From positions 558,001-622,000 of the forward strand of contig NZ_CP126279.1 in assembly GCF_003234815.2 (NCBI RefSeq): a stretch of DNA of 64,000 bases, given 5' to 3'. The position numbers and the translations under genes are program-made. Positions 9,645 through 17,809 of the stretch are shown piece after piece. Numbering within the stretch: position 1 is the first letter of the stretch; each line of letters opens with the position of its first letter. The notes beneath the pieces were generated by a model. That model made no database searches. It saw only the letters and a list, made by a program, of their open reading frames with translations, and was not told the origin of the DNA. The DNA comes from Curtobacterium sp. MCBD17_035. Its GTDB lineage: Bacteria; Actinomycetota; Actinomycetes; Actinomycetales; Microbacteriaceae.

Positions 9645-9761
9645 GCCGAGCAACGCTACCGGGCGGCCGACGGCCGATCCTGGAGGCGCCCCCACCGCGG
9701 CCTGAACCGTTCCGTCTCCCTGGATCGGCGTGCGCACATGCACCGCGCCTAGGGTTCGCGC

Positions 9762-9911
9762 ATGTCCGCCAGACCGCGCTCACGACCCAGCTCACCCATC
9801 CGCCCGCGCGGCTCGAACGGCCGCGCCAAGTTCCGCTGGTGGCAGTGGGTGCTCGTCGCCGCGCTCGCGGTGGTGGTCGTGGTGCTCGTGGTGGTGGCGC
9901 TCACCCGCTGA
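9762..9911 (+). CDS. 49-residue single-span membrane protein
   Basis: Small gene: a basic, Arg/Ser/Pro-rich N-terminal half, then WWQWVLVAALAVVVVVLVVVALTR as one membrane span ending the protein. A -10 like TAGGGT (9750-9755) lies six bases before the ATG, so the mRNA is probably leaderless. The positive N-terminus predicts a cytoplasmic N-terminus (N-in). It ends 7 bp before the stop of the convergent HMCES-like gene. No function recognised. Confidence 0.6.
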   Translation: MSARPRSRPSSPIRPRGSNGRAKFRWWQWVLVAALAVVVVVLVVVALTR

Positions 9912-9918
9912 CGGTGGG

Positions 9919-10650
9919 CTACGCGACCGGCTCGATGAGCTGCGGCCCGGCGTTCCGCACGCTGTTCACCGCGCGGGAGACCTCGTACTGCACCAGGTCG
10001 TGCGCGACCTCGTGCGATTCGCGGTCGAGCAGCGCCAGGAGCTGGTCGGGCGACAGCGTGTCGTCGAGCCAGGCGTCGTAGCTGTCCGGGGTCAGGAACG
10101 CGGGCATGCGGTCGTGGACCTCGCCGGGGGCGACGTGGGCGTCGCGGGTGATGATCGCCATCGACAGGCGCCACTTGTCCGGGTCGCCCTCGGGCTTGGT
10201 CGGGTCCGGCCAGGCGCTCACGACGCCGGCCATCGCCAGGGCGCCGTCGGGCTGGTGGATGTAGTGGGGCTCCTTGCCGGTCTCGGTCAGGACCCACTCG
10301 TAGTACCCCTGCGCCGGGACGATGCAGCGGTTGCCCGCGAACGCCCTGCGGAACATGCCCGAGGTCGCGACGGTCTCGATCCGGGCGTTGATCGGCTGGG
10401 GCCGCTGCTTCCGGAAGTCCTTGGCCCACGACGGCACGAACCCCCAGTGCACGTCGGGCATCGCCCGCTCGCCGCGGAACTGCCGGACCGCCTGCACGTC
10501 GTCCGTCGGGGCGATGTTGTAGTTCTCGACGAGTCCGGTGCTGACGACGCCCGTGTCCTCGTCGACGTGCTCGGTGCGGGACGCGAGCTCACCCACGAGC
10601 TCGGGCAACAGGTCAGCGGTGGTGTCGGAGACGACGAATCGGCCACACAT
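9919..10650 (-). CDS. SOS-response-associated peptidase (HMCES/YedK family)
   Basis: Protein of 243 residues that covalently captures abasic sites in single-stranded DNA. The initiator Met is followed by Cys2 (MCGRFVVS), which becomes the new N-terminal nucleophile forming the thiazolidine DNA-protein link. Other family motifs are NYNIAPTD (Asn and Pro), WGFVPSWAKD, NARIETV, RCIVPAQGYYEW (catalytic Glu) and VHDRMPAFL (His). Full length for the family. It is monocistronic as far as can be seen; no LexA box was recognised upstream. Confidence 0.95.
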   Translation of the reverse strand: MCGRFVVSDTTADLLPELVGELASRTEHVDEDTGVVSTGLVENYNIAPTDDVQAVRQFRGERAMPDVHWGFVPSWAKDFRKQRPQPINARIETVATSGMFRRAFAGNRCIVPAQGYYEWVLTETGKEPHYIHQPDGALAMAGVVSAWPDPTKPEGDPDKWRLSMAIITRDAHVAPGEVHDRMPAFLTPDSYDAWLDDTLSPDQLLALLDRESHEVAHDLVQYEVSRAVNSVRNAGPQLIEPVA

Positions 10651-10824
10651 GCGATCAGTGTGCCCGAGCGCAGCCGGTGTGCTCGAGTCTGGGCGCGCTC
10701 ACCGGACAAGGGCAGCGCGCTACCAGATCGGTGTCATATGCTCGCGCATCCGGCACGTTCCTGATGTGCTGGTACCGGCGCGGACCCCGACGTGCCGTCC
10801 ACGATCTCGAGAGGTACCCGCCTC

Positions 10825-11388
10825 GTGACCAACGAACACCCCGACGTCCGTCGTCCCTCCGCGCACCACCTCGACGAGGCGGAGCAGGCGGCCGAGGCCG
10901 AGCGCGCCATCGCCATCCGCGAGGAATCCGAGCGCGCCGAGGCCGGCCACGCCGGCGAGGCCGCGCTCGTCGTCCCCGTGCCCGAGGAAGACGACGACGA
11001 CCTCGACGCCGAACTCGCCCCGAGCGGTCCGTCGATCGCCGGGCTCCTCGCTTCCCCCACCCCTCGGACCGCGCAGGCATCCGCCGTGTCGGTGGCGCGG
11101 CCGGGCGACGGCGGTGTCCTCCACGATCCCGACCTGCTCGCCGCACCGAACCGCGCCAATGCCCGTCGTGCGACGCGCCGGAACGTGCTCATCGCCTCCA
11201 TCGGGTTCGTCGTGCTCGGGCTGGTGCTGCTCGTCATCGCGGCGCCGACGCACGCACCGATCTCCGTGCCGATCGTGCTCATCGTCGCCGGACTGCTCGG
11301 TGCGGCCCTGTCGCTCGTGCTCCGCCGCGACAGCCGGGAGGACCGGGAGCCGTCCCACGGATCAGCCGAGGGCCGACGCCGACGCTGA
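10825..11388 (+). CDS. hypothetical two-span membrane protein
   Basis: Protein of 187 residues. The first 110 are hydrophilic and rich in Ala and acidic residues (EAEQAAEAERAIAIREESER, EEDDDDLDAELA), probably disordered or helical and cytoplasmic. Two membrane spans follow near the end, NVLIASIGFVVLGLVLLVIA and ISVPIVLIVAGLLGAALSLV, then a basic tail. GAGAGG sits about ten bases before the GTG start. A TATGCT at 10736-10741 is a possible -10. No known family is recognised. Confidence 0.65.
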   Translation: MTNEHPDVRRPSAHHLDEAEQAAEAERAIAIREESERAEAGHAGEAALVVPVPEEDDDDLDAELAPSGPSIAGLLASPTPRTAQASAVSVARPGDGGVLHDPDLLAAPNRANARRATRRNVLIASIGFVVLGLVLLVIAAPTHAPISVPIVLIVAGLLGAALSLVLRRDSREDREPSHGSAEGRRRR

Positions 11389-11433
11389 GTCGCCGGGTCG
11401 GGCCTCCCGGTCGTGTCCCCGCGGCACCCGGAG

Positions 11434-11450
11434 CGCGCCGTTCCGGCGCG
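11434..11450. terminator. short hairpin between convergent genes
   Basis: CGCGCCG, loop TTC, CGGCGCG. It is a 7-bp perfect stem just before the stop of the convergent MDMPI-like gene and could end transcription in both directions. Confidence 0.4.
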
Positions 11451-11451
11451 G

Positions 11452-12063
11452 TCAGACCACCGAGAACCCGTCCGGGAGCGACCCGCGCCCGGTCAGGGCC
11501 AGGAGGACCGCCTCGCCGTCGCCGCGCGCGTTGCCGGCCGACACGGCCAGGACCGCGCACGACTCCACCGCGTCCGGCGGGGGCGCGCACGGCACCTCGA
11601 TCGCGCGTGCGAGGTCGATCGTGTGCACGACGAGCTCGAACACCCGCGTACGCAGGTACTCCTCGAGCGGGATCCCCATCCCGCCGATCGACACGGCACG
11701 GTCCGGGGGAGCCGCCTCGATCGCGGCCTTCGCGCGGGCCAGGGCGTCCGTGATCCGCAGGAGCTGCTCGTCCCCGAGCCAGATCCCCGCAGCGATCCCG
11801 CGCTGCGTCACGGTGTTCGAGTCCGTGAACTGCTCGTAGACGGTGGCGTAGTACAGCGCCGCGGTCGGGATCGTCACCTCGGCCGGGGGCTCGAGGTGCA
11901 GGTACTGCTCGACCGTCAGGAGCGCGCGCGTGGTGTGCCCGACCAGGCTCCGCACGGTCCACTCGCCCAGTGCCGGTCGCTCCCACGCGTCGTGGGGGAC
12001 CTGCGCGACGACGGCCACGAAGGCATCGGCGGACGAACTGAACTGGGCAACGCTGCTCATCAT
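11452..12063 (-). CDS. mycothiol-dependent maleylpyruvate isomerase-like (DinB/MDMPI fold) protein
   Basis: Protein of about 203 residues. The N-terminal helices FSSSADAFVAVVAQVPHDAWERPALGEWTVRSLVGHTTRALL match the MDMPI/DinB four-helix fold, including the WTVRxLVGH metal-ligand helix; a second histidine sits in FELVVHTIDLARAI. Such proteins use mycothiol as thiol cofactor in Actinobacteria, usually as S-transferases or isomerases; the substrate here is unknown. The start is one of two adjacent ATGs (12063 or 12060). It diverges from ohr, and both could belong to thiol-based stress defence. Confidence 0.75.
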   Translation of the reverse strand: MMSSVAQFSSSADAFVAVVAQVPHDAWERPALGEWTVRSLVGHTTRALLTVEQYLHLEPPAEVTIPTAALYYATVYEQFTDSNTVTQRGIAAGIWLGDEQLLRITDALARAKAAIEAAPPDRAVSIGGMGIPLEEYLRTRVFELVVHTIDLARAIEVPCAPPPDAVESCAVLAVSAGNARGDGEAVLLALTGRGSLPDGFSVV

Positions 12064-12145
12064 CACATCGTGGCCGCTCCTTGCGGTGTGCGTCCACCGG
12101 ATACACGTCAGCGACCGTCCAGTCCCGTGGTGTGAGGTGGGGTCC

Positions 12146-12571
12146 ATGACCCTTGACATCACGTACACCGCGATCGCCCACGCCACGGGCGGCGGTCGCG
12201 ACGGACACGTCCGGAGCGAGGACGACCGCCTCGACTTCGACACCCGCCCGCCCACGGAGATGGGTGGCAACGGCGAGGGCACCAATCCCGAGCAGCTGTT
12301 CGCCGCCGGGTACTCGGCCTGCTTCCTCGGCGCCTACCACCTGGTCGGCAAGCGGCTCGGCGTCGACACCACCGACGCCTCCGTTTCCGCCAGCGTGAGC
12401 ATCGGCGACAACGGCGAGGGCGGGTTCGGCCTGGCCGTCGAGCTCGACATCTACGCCCCGAACGTGCCGGCGGACCGTCGGCAGGAGGTCGCCGAGGCCG
12501 CGCACCAGGTGTGCCCGTACTCGAACGCGACGCGCGGCAACGTCGAGGTCACGCTCTCGCTCGTCGACTGA
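12146..12571 (+). CDS. ohr: organic hydroperoxide resistance protein (Ohr)
   Basis: Thiol peroxidase of the Ohr/OsmC family, 141 residues. It reduces organic and fatty-acid hydroperoxides with a Cys pair. Seen are TNPEQLFAAGYSACF (peroxidatic Cys about residue 58), ENG-like insert SIGDNGEGGFGLAVEL, the helix ADRRQEVAEAAHQVCPYSNATRGN (resolving Cys and the Ohr-specific C-P-Y-S-N-A-T-R-G-N), and a C-terminal V-x-V/L strand. No MarR/OhrR regulator gene is adjacent. It is followed by a strong hairpin terminator. Confidence 0.95.
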   Translation: MTLDITYTAIAHATGGGRDGHVRSEDDRLDFDTRPPTEMGGNGEGTNPEQLFAAGYSACFLGAYHLVGKRLGVDTTDASVSASVSIGDNGEGGFGLAVELDIYAPNVPADRRQEVAEAAHQVCPYSNATRGNVEVTLSLVD

Positions 12572-12589
12572 TCGTCGGCGAGCAGCGCC

Positions 12590-12624
12590 GAACGCCCGGT
12601 CCCCGATGCGGGGGCCGGGCGTTC
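12590..12624 (+). terminator. intrinsic terminator after ohr
   Basis: Stem GAACGCCCGG-T-CCCC pairs with GGGG-G-CCGGGCGTTC across a short GATGC-type loop, starting 18 bp after the ohr stop. One G-T wobble. Confidence 0.8.
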
Positions 12625-12744
12625 CACGTGCCGGGACGTCGTACTCCTGTTCGTGAGTGGTTGTCAAACCCCAGTGTTGGAGCGAACGTACCCGCCACCC
12701 CCGGGCCTAGCGTGCGCAGGAGAACAGCTCGTGAAGGGGGCGCC

Positions 12745-14697
12745 ATGCGACGGAGCGTGGGAATGCGGTTGTCCGCGGTCGGCTTGTCCGCGGGACTGGT
12801 GGTTGGAGGTGCCCTCGTCGTCGCAGGACCGGCGTCAGCGGCACCGGGGGATGCGTCGGCGGTCGGCATCAGTGCCGTCGCGGACGCGGATGTCGCAGGC
12901 GTGGCCGCGCTGGACGTCAACGCGGCCGTCGGTGACGTCGCGGTCACGGGATCAGGTGACCGCGCCTTCACCGATGCGGACGGCTCGACGCTGGCCGATG
13001 TCGCGGCGGCGGACATCACCGTCGGGGCGGTGACGACGTCGGCGAGCAGCAACGCGACGCGATCCACCGCGTCCTCGCGGATCGCGGGTGCGAACGTGGC
13101 GCTGTTCGGGCAGAGCGTGCTCACCGCGGACGCGGCGACCGCGACGGCGACGTGCCCGGTCGGCGGGACGCCGACGAGCGCCGCGGACCTGGTCGGCCTG
13201 ACCCTGCTCGGCCGTGCGGTGACACTGAACGCCGCCACGCCGACGGCGACGGTGAGCGCGGACCTCACCGGCGCGCTCGCCGGTGCGACCCTGACGGTCC
13301 AGGCGAGCCGCGTCCAGACGACCACCGGGACCACCGCGACGGGCACGGCCGTTCGCGCGGTCGCGACGCTGAACGGCACCGTCGCCGGTGTTCCGCTGGT
13401 CAACGAGACCGTCGCGACGGTCGTCCTCGCGAACGCGACCTGCGAGACGCCCACCGCGCCGACCCCGGTCACCGCGACCCGGATCACGCCCGCGACCGGA
13501 CCGACCACCGGAGGCCAGACGGTCACCATCACCGGCACGGGGTTCACGCCCGACACCACCGTGACCTTCGGCGGGACCCGGGCGACGAACGTCCAGGTCG
13601 CCGCCGACGGGAACTCCCTGACCGCCGTCACGCCGGTCGGCGCCGCGGGCCCGACCACCGTGGTCGTCAGCGACCCGAACGGGACCGCCCGGCTCGGGTA
13701 CACGTACGTCGCGCCGACCGTGACCGGGATCACGCCGGACCAGGGCCCCGCTGCGGGCGGGACGTCCGTCACCATCAGGGGAACGGGCCTTCAGAACGCG
13801 ACCGGCGTCACGTTCGGCGGAACGGCCGGCACCGTCCGCTCCGTCTCCGCGGACGGCACGCAGATCGTCGTCACGACGCCGCCGGGTGCCGGCCTCGCCG
13901 ACGTCGTCGTCGGGTTCCCCGGTGGCACGACGGTCGCCGCGCCGGACCAGTTCCTCTACGTCACCGCCGGTGCGCCGACGATCACCGGTGTGACCCCCGC
14001 GTCCGGTCCGACCTCCGGCGGCCAGACCGTGGTCGTCTCGGGTACCGGGCTCGGTGACGTCACCGGCGTCACGTTCGGTGGCGTTCCGGCGACGATCCTG
14101 GGCACGCCGACCGACACCAGCGTCACCGTCACCACGCCCGCCGGCGCGGCCGGGCCGGTCGACGTCGTCCTGACCGACCCGGCCGGTGCAGCCCGTGACG
14201 ATGACGGCTACACCTACCGCGCCGCACCCACCGTCACGGGCACCGACCCCGGGCAGGGATCGACGACGGGAGGCACGACGGTCACCGTGAGCGGAACCGG
14301 CTTCGTGCCCGGCGGGACCAGCGTCACGATCTGCGGGACGACCATCCCCGCTGCGGACGTGACGGTGAACGCTGCCGGCACCCGGCTGGTGTTCACGACG
14401 CCGGCCTGCGACCCGGGAGCCACGACGATCACCGTCACGACGACCGGTGGCACGAGCGGCGCCACGGGCTTCCGCTACGTGGCTGCGGCGGCCACCGGGA
14501 CCGACGCGACCGGTGCAGGCACCGGCGCTGCGCCGCTGACCGGCGACCGTGGCGGTGACGGCACCGGGGCGAACGCCCTCGCCTACACCGGCTCGGACGC
14601 CCGACCCGCTGCGATCACGGGCATCGGCCTGCTCGGGCTCGGCGGGATCGTCGCGCTCATCGGGTACCGACGCCGCCGCCACCTGCGTCTCCGCTGA
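12745..14697 (+). CDS. LAYTG cell-wall-anchored protein with four IPT/TIG domains
   Basis: Protein of 650 residues. A signal peptide ends near GPASAAPGD (about residue 33). Residues 34-235 form an Ala/Thr/Val-rich, Cys-poor domain resembling choice-of-anchor-type regions. Four immunoglobulin-like TIG domains follow, starting near residues 242, 321, 410 and 493, each marked by P-x-x-GP/S-T-x-GGQ-TV and an F-GG segment (VTFGGTRATN, VTFGGTAGTV, VTFGGVPATI, VTICGTTIPA). The C-terminus has LAYTG, a hydrophobic segment and RRRRHLRLR, the LAXTG sorting signal. An A+G-rich GAAGGGGG precedes the ATG. Likely an adhesin or matrix component; binding partner unknown. Confidence 0.85.
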   Translation: MRRSVGMRLSAVGLSAGLVVGGALVVAGPASAAPGDASAVGISAVADADVAGVAALDVNAAVGDVAVTGSGDRAFTDADGSTLADVAAADITVGAVTTSASSNATRSTASSRIAGANVALFGQSVLTADAATATATCPVGGTPTSAADLVGLTLLGRAVTLNAATPTATVSADLTGALAGATLTVQASRVQTTTGTTATGTAVRAVATLNGTVAGVPLVNETVATVVLANATCETPTAPTPVTATRITPATGPTTGGQTVTITGTGFTPDTTVTFGGTRATNVQVAADGNSLTAVTPVGAAGPTTVVVSDPNGTARLGYTYVAPTVTGITPDQGPAAGGTSVTIRGTGLQNATGVTFGGTAGTVRSVSADGTQIVVTTPPGAGLADVVVGFPGGTTVAAPDQFLYVTAGAPTITGVTPASGPTSGGQTVVVSGTGLGDVTGVTFGGVPATILGTPTDTSVTVTTPAGAAGPVDVVLTDPAGAARDDDGYTYRAAPTVTGTDPGQGSTTGGTTVTVSGTGFVPGGTSVTICGTTIPAADVTVNAAGTRLVFTTPACDPGATTITVTTTGGTSGATGFRYVAAAATGTDATGAGTGAAPLTGDRGGDGTGANALAYTGSDARPAAITGIGLLGLGGIVALIGYRRRRHLRLR

Positions 14698-14715
14698 CGC
14701 GGCGACCGGTGACCT

Positions 14716-14757
14716 GGAGGCCGCCGTGGGTGATCCTGATCACCCGCGGCGGCCTCC
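14716..14757. terminator. bidirectional terminator hairpin
   Basis: Nearly perfect 20-bp inverted repeat (GGAGGCCGCC... ...GGCGGCCTCC, one G-T wobble) between the convergent TIG-protein gene and the next gene. It can serve both strands. Confidence 0.85.
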
Positions 14758-14769
14758 GTCGTCCGTGGG

Positions 14770-15123
14770 CTACTGCGCTGCCGCGTGCCGCTGCAGGTGC
14801 TCCGACGTCTTGAGCGTCAGGTAGGAGCACAGGTGGCCGATCGCGCTCACCTCGGCCGCCAGGGTCAGCACCTGCTCGGCCGAGACCCGGGCGTCGTTCT
14901 CACGGCGCTCGAACGTCACCGTCCACTCCGGCGAGACACCGATCTCGCGCTGCAGGTAGACCTCGGTGCCACTGGTCTCCAGGTGCATGACGATGAGCGC
15001 GGTGTCGATGGTCGCCTGGTCCCACGACATGTCGACCGCCTGCGGGCTCGAAAGCAGGTGCGACGACCCCGCCCGGAACTCCGAGATCCAACCCTCGAGC
15101 TCGTCCATCGTCAGTCGGGGCAC
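14770..15123 (-). CDS. conserved hypothetical protein
   Basis: Protein of 117 residues, no signal peptide or membrane span. Composition is mixed alpha/beta: helix MDELEGWISEFRAGSSHLL, then SWDQATIDTALIVMHLETSG, EVYLQREIGVSPEWTVTFERRE, and a closing helix EQVLTLAAEVSAIGHLCSYLTLKTSEHL. GAGGAGG lies about five bases before the GTG start. An ATG five codons later is the alternative. I do not recognise the family. Confidence 0.65.
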   Translation of the reverse strand: MPRLTMDELEGWISEFRAGSSHLLSSPQAVDMSWDQATIDTALIVMHLETSGTEVYLQREIGVSPEWTVTFERRENDARVSAEQVLTLAAEVSAIGHLCSYLTLKTSEHLQRHAAAQ

Positions 15124-15203
15124 GGCGCCTCCTCGGGGCGGGATCGTGCGGCGGTCTCATCCGTCGCGTGAGCCATTGTCCCTGATCGGACGGGCTGCTC
15201 GTG

Positions 15204-15776
15204 TCAGCCGACCCGGTCCACGTCCTCGGTGTCGACCTCATCGCGGTCGCTCAGCGGCTTCCGCATCACGACGAAGTGCACGTCCGGCACGAGCGGCGTC
15301 GCGCCCCAGGCCTCGGCTGGGAACGGCCGGGTCGCGCCGGTCGGCACGAACCCGAGGCGTCGGTACCAGGCGATGAGTGCCGACTGCTGCGCGACGACCG
15401 TGATCTCGAGCGCGGCGGCGTCGAACGTCGTGCGGGCGTGTTCGGCGGCGGCCTCCATCATCCGGCGCCCCAGGCCCCTGCCCTGGATCGTCGGCTCGAC
15501 CGCGAAGGTGCCGAAGTACGCGAGGCCTGGGCCATGCCGCTGGACCTGGCAGGTGGCGATGATCCGGCCCTCGTCGACGCCGACGAACACGACCGAGTGC
15601 GGCGCAGCGATGAGCGCGCGGATCTGCTCCGTGTCGGTGCGTCGACCGCCGATGACGTCGACCTCACTCGTCCAGCCCTCGCGGCTCGCCTCGCCGCGGT
15701 AGGCACGCTCGACGAGGTCCGCGACGGTCGCGGCGTCCTCGAGCGTGGCGCGGCGGATCGTCAGGGGAGTGCTCAT
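15204..15776 (-). CDS. GNAT N-acetyltransferase
   Basis: Protein of 190 residues of the GNAT superfamily. The acetyl-CoA site is FGTFAVEPTIQGRGLGRRMMEAAAEHAR (motif A, Q-x-x-G-x-G), preceded by the beta4 strand GRIIATCQVQRHG and followed by LEITVVAQQSALIAWYRRLGFVPTG, the motif B tyrosine and G-F turn. It opens with LTIRRATLEDAATVADLVERAY. The acceptor cannot be deduced. Confidence 0.88.
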   Translation of the reverse strand: MSTPLTIRRATLEDAATVADLVERAYRGEASREGWTSEVDVIGGRRTDTEQIRALIAAPHSVVFVGVDEGRIIATCQVQRHGPGLAYFGTFAVEPTIQGRGLGRRMMEAAAEHARTTFDAAALEITVVAQQSALIAWYRRLGFVPTGATRPFPAEAWGATPLVPDVHFVVMRKPLSDRDEVDTEDVDRVG

Positions 15777-15919
15777 GGACCAACCGTAAACGCGGTCGCG
15801 GGGTGCGGCGGTCCTCTCGGGCCGGTGGTGGGGTCGATGCGGACGTCACGCGTGCGGCGGGGAGGGGTCGGGCCTCCCGAGCCGGTGGCGAGGCGGCGTC
15901 GCGGTCCTACGCTGAGGAC

Positions 15920-16300
15920 ATGTCAGCGGAACGATGCCCCTGCCTGAGCGGCAATCCGTACGCGGAGTGCTGCGGCCCCCTGCACGCGGGAGCGGCCGCG
16001 CCCACGGCCGAGCGGCTCATGCGCTCGCGGTTCACGGCGTTCGCGCTCACCATGCCGGAGTACCTGTTGACGTCGTGGCACCCGCGGACGCGGCCGACGA
16101 GCCTCGAGCTCGACCCGATGATGCGGTGGACGCGACTCGACGTCCTCGGGACCAGCTCGGGAGGCCCGTTCGACACGAGCGGGACCGTCGAGTTCCGCGC
16201 GTGGTGGCGGACGCCCTCGGAGCGGGGCGAGCTGCACGAGGACAGCGCGTTCGTGCGCGAGGCCGGGCGCTGGTTCTACGTGGACGGTGTGACGAGCTGA
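15920..16300 (+). CDS. YchJ-family SEC-C-motif protein
   Basis: Protein of 126 residues. The N-terminus CPCLSGNPYAECCGPLH is the zinc-binding SEC-C motif, followed by ERLMRSRFTAFALTMPEYLLTSWHP, the YchJ-specific R-S-R-Y/F-x-A-F helix, and a C-terminal NTF2-like beta region ending REAGRWFYVDG. UPF0225/YchJ proteins have no settled role. A -10 like TACGCT (15908-15913) is six bases before the ATG, suggesting a leaderless mRNA. Confidence 0.88.
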   Translation: MSAERCPCLSGNPYAECCGPLHAGAAAPTAERLMRSRFTAFALTMPEYLLTSWHPRTRPTSLELDPMMRWTRLDVLGTSSGGPFDTSGTVEFRAWWRTPSERGELHEDSAFVREAGRWFYVDGVTS

Positions 16301-16302
16301 CG

Positions 16303-16388
16303 CCGGTTCCTCCCGGTGGCCGGTTCCTCCCGGTGGCCGGTGCCTCCCGGTGGCCGGGCCCCTCCCGGTCGTCGGTCCCTCCCGGCAG
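16303..16388. repeat. 17-bp tandem repeat, five units
   Basis: Unit CCGGTTCCTCCCGGTGG is present twice perfectly (16303-16319, 16320-16336), then in three increasingly diverged copies. It sits between the YchJ gene and the convergent MBL gene. Its core CCTCCCGG also recurs in other intergenic regions of the window. Confidence 0.8.
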
Positions 16389-16392
16389 GGGG

Positions 16393-17103
16393 TCAGTCGG
16401 CGTGCTCGACGGCCTGGACCGCCGCGGCGACGCCGCCGCTCCACGGGGCGCCGTGACCGGGGAGCACCCAGTGGGCGTTCGTGTCGACCAGGGCGCGGAG
16501 CGACCGGACCGCCTGCTCGGGTTCGTCGGTGAACGGCGCGGGCGCGGGACCCGTGCGGCCGGTGAGGACATGCCGGGTCGTCAGGCCGTCGCCGACGAAC
16601 ACGGCGTCGACGGCCGGGACGAACACGGCGATGCTGCCCGGCGAGTGCCCCGGCGTGCTGATGATCCGCGGGGCGCCGGGGAGGTCGAGGGTCTCGCCGC
16701 CGTGCACCTCGACCACCTCGGTGAGCCAGTTCGTCCGGAGCCCGCCCTTGCGCATCGAGTAGCCGACGAATCCGAGCAGGGGGCCGAGGCGCATCGACTG
16801 CTTGCCGGCCTTCGGCTTGTCGCCGCCCTTGGCCCGCGCGGCGTCGGCGGCGTGGACGTACACGGGGACGCCGCGCTCACGGCGCAGGCGTTCGGCGAAC
16901 CCGACGTGGTCGGAGTCGCCGTGGGTCAGGACGAAGCCGCGCACGTCGTCGAGCGAGCGGCCCATCGAGGCGAGTTCGGCGACCAGGTCGTGCCACGACC
17001 CGGGGAGGCCGGCGTCGATGACGGTGATGCCCTCGGGCGCCACGACGAGGTACGCGGCGACGATGTCGTTGCCGATGCGGTGGAGGTTCGGTGCCAGTTC
17101 CAT
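16393..17103 (-). CDS. MBL-fold metallo-hydrolase
   Basis: Protein of 236 residues. Metal ligands are in FVLTHGDSDHVG (equivalent of H-x-H-x-D-H, with Gly-Asp replacing the first pair after His), STPGHSPGSIAVF, VFVGDGL (bridging Asp) and LPGHG. The N-terminal half has GITVIDAGLPGSWHDLVAEL. The family covers glyoxalase II-like, lactonase and other hydrolases. It is divergent from a TetR gene with a shared 44-bp operator region. A TACAGT -10 lies seven bases upstream of the ATG, inside the operator, so repression by the TetR protein is likely. Confidence 0.88.
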   Translation of the reverse strand: MELAPNLHRIGNDIVAAYLVVAPEGITVIDAGLPGSWHDLVAELASMGRSLDDVRGFVLTHGDSDHVGFAERLRRERGVPVYVHAADAARAKGGDKPKAGKQSMRLGPLLGFVGYSMRKGGLRTNWLTEVVEVHGGETLDLPGAPRIISTPGHSPGSIAVFVPAVDAVFVGDGLTTRHVLTGRTGPAPAPFTDEPEQAVRSLRALVDTNAHWVLPGHGAPWSGGVAAAVQAVEHAD

Positions 17104-17104
17104 G

Positions 17105-17147
17105 ATGGCTACTGTACGTAGCCATGATGGCTACCGTCAATAGCTAT
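17105..17147. promoter_or_regulatory. tandem palindromic operator shared by MBL and TetR genes
   Basis: Site 1 (17105-17125) is ATGGCTAC, five bases, GTAGCCAT, a perfect palindrome. Site 2 (17127-17147) is ATGGCTAC, five bases, ATAGCTAT, imperfect. Centres are 22 bp apart. Both sites cover the predicted -10 elements: TACAGT for the leftward MBL gene and TATGCT (17145-17150) for the rightward TetR gene. This is a typical TetR autoregulatory arrangement. Confidence 0.8.
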
Positions 17148-17157
17148 GCTGATGGAC

Positions 17158-17700
17158 ATGCCCACCCCGGAACGCACCTCCCTCGACGCGATCGTGACCG
17201 CCGCCCGTGACCTGCTCGAGCACGACGGGCTGGCCGGTCTCACCATGCAGTCCGTCGCGCTGCGGGTCGGGGTGCGGGCGCCCTCCTTGTACAAGCGGGT
17301 GTCGAGCCGCGACCACCTGATCCAGCTCGTGGCCGAGGCGACCCTGTCGGACCTCGCGGGGCGGATGGAGTCCGCCACCACTGCCGCCGAGGTCGCCGAC
17401 GTGTTCCGGGCGTTCGGGCACGAGCGGCCCGCTGCGTTCCAGCTCGTCATGACGCCGGGCGCGGGTGTCTCCGCTGCCCGGCCGGAGTTCGGCGCTGCGG
17501 CCAGTGTCGCCGTGGTGCGGTTCGGCGGCGAGCTTGCCGGCGAGGAGCACGCGCTCGAGGCGGCGCGGACCCTCACGGCCTGGGTGGTGGGGTTCGTCGG
17601 CATGGAACTCAACGGGCGCTTCGAGCTCGGCGGGGACGTCGAGGCGGCGTGGGCGTTCGGGCGGGAGCGCATCGTCGCGGCACTGGGGATGGGGCGCTGA
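17158..17700 (+). CDS. TetR-family regulator of the MBL gene
   Basis: Protein of 180 residues. The N-terminal helix-turn-helix is SLDAIVTAARDLLEHDGLAGLTMQSVALRVGVRAPSLYKRVSSRDHLIQL, a clear TetR DNA-binding domain. The C-terminal domain (from about residue 75) contains AFGHERPAAFQLVMTP and ARTLTAWVVGFVGMELNGRF, resembling the WHG-type TetR C-terminal family. I chose the ATG at 17158 because TATGCT ends seven bases before it; ATGs at 17146 and 17152 are in frame, but the first overlaps the operator. Probably represses itself and the divergent hydrolase. Confidence 0.88.
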   Translation: MPTPERTSLDAIVTAARDLLEHDGLAGLTMQSVALRVGVRAPSLYKRVSSRDHLIQLVAEATLSDLAGRMESATTAAEVADVFRAFGHERPAAFQLVMTPGAGVSAARPEFGAAASVAVVRFGGELAGEEHALEAARTLTAWVVGFVGMELNGRFELGGDVEAAWAFGRERIVAALGMGR

Positions 17701-17711
17701 CGCAGGTCGGG

Positions 17712-17771
17712 TGCGCATGCGGACGACAACGGGGCATGCGGCCGCGTGCGCACTCGTCGTCCGCATGCGCA
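17712..17771. repeat. 16-bp inverted repeat (dispersed repeat family)
   Basis: TGCGCATGCGGACGAC at 17712-17727 is the exact reverse complement of 17756-17771, with a 28-bp centre. It lies between convergent genes and may form a terminator. A related sequence occurs at about 53844-53904. Confidence 0.75.
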
Positions 17772-17809
17772 GCCCTGGCGTCAGGCTCGGTCCCGCGCTG
17801 GCGTCAGGC

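Noticed and set aside
12952-14682. Long leftward open frame opposite the TIG-domain protein
   Set aside because: Composition is Arg/Gly/Asp-rich noise and the other strand has four recognisable TIG domains, signal peptide and sorting signal.
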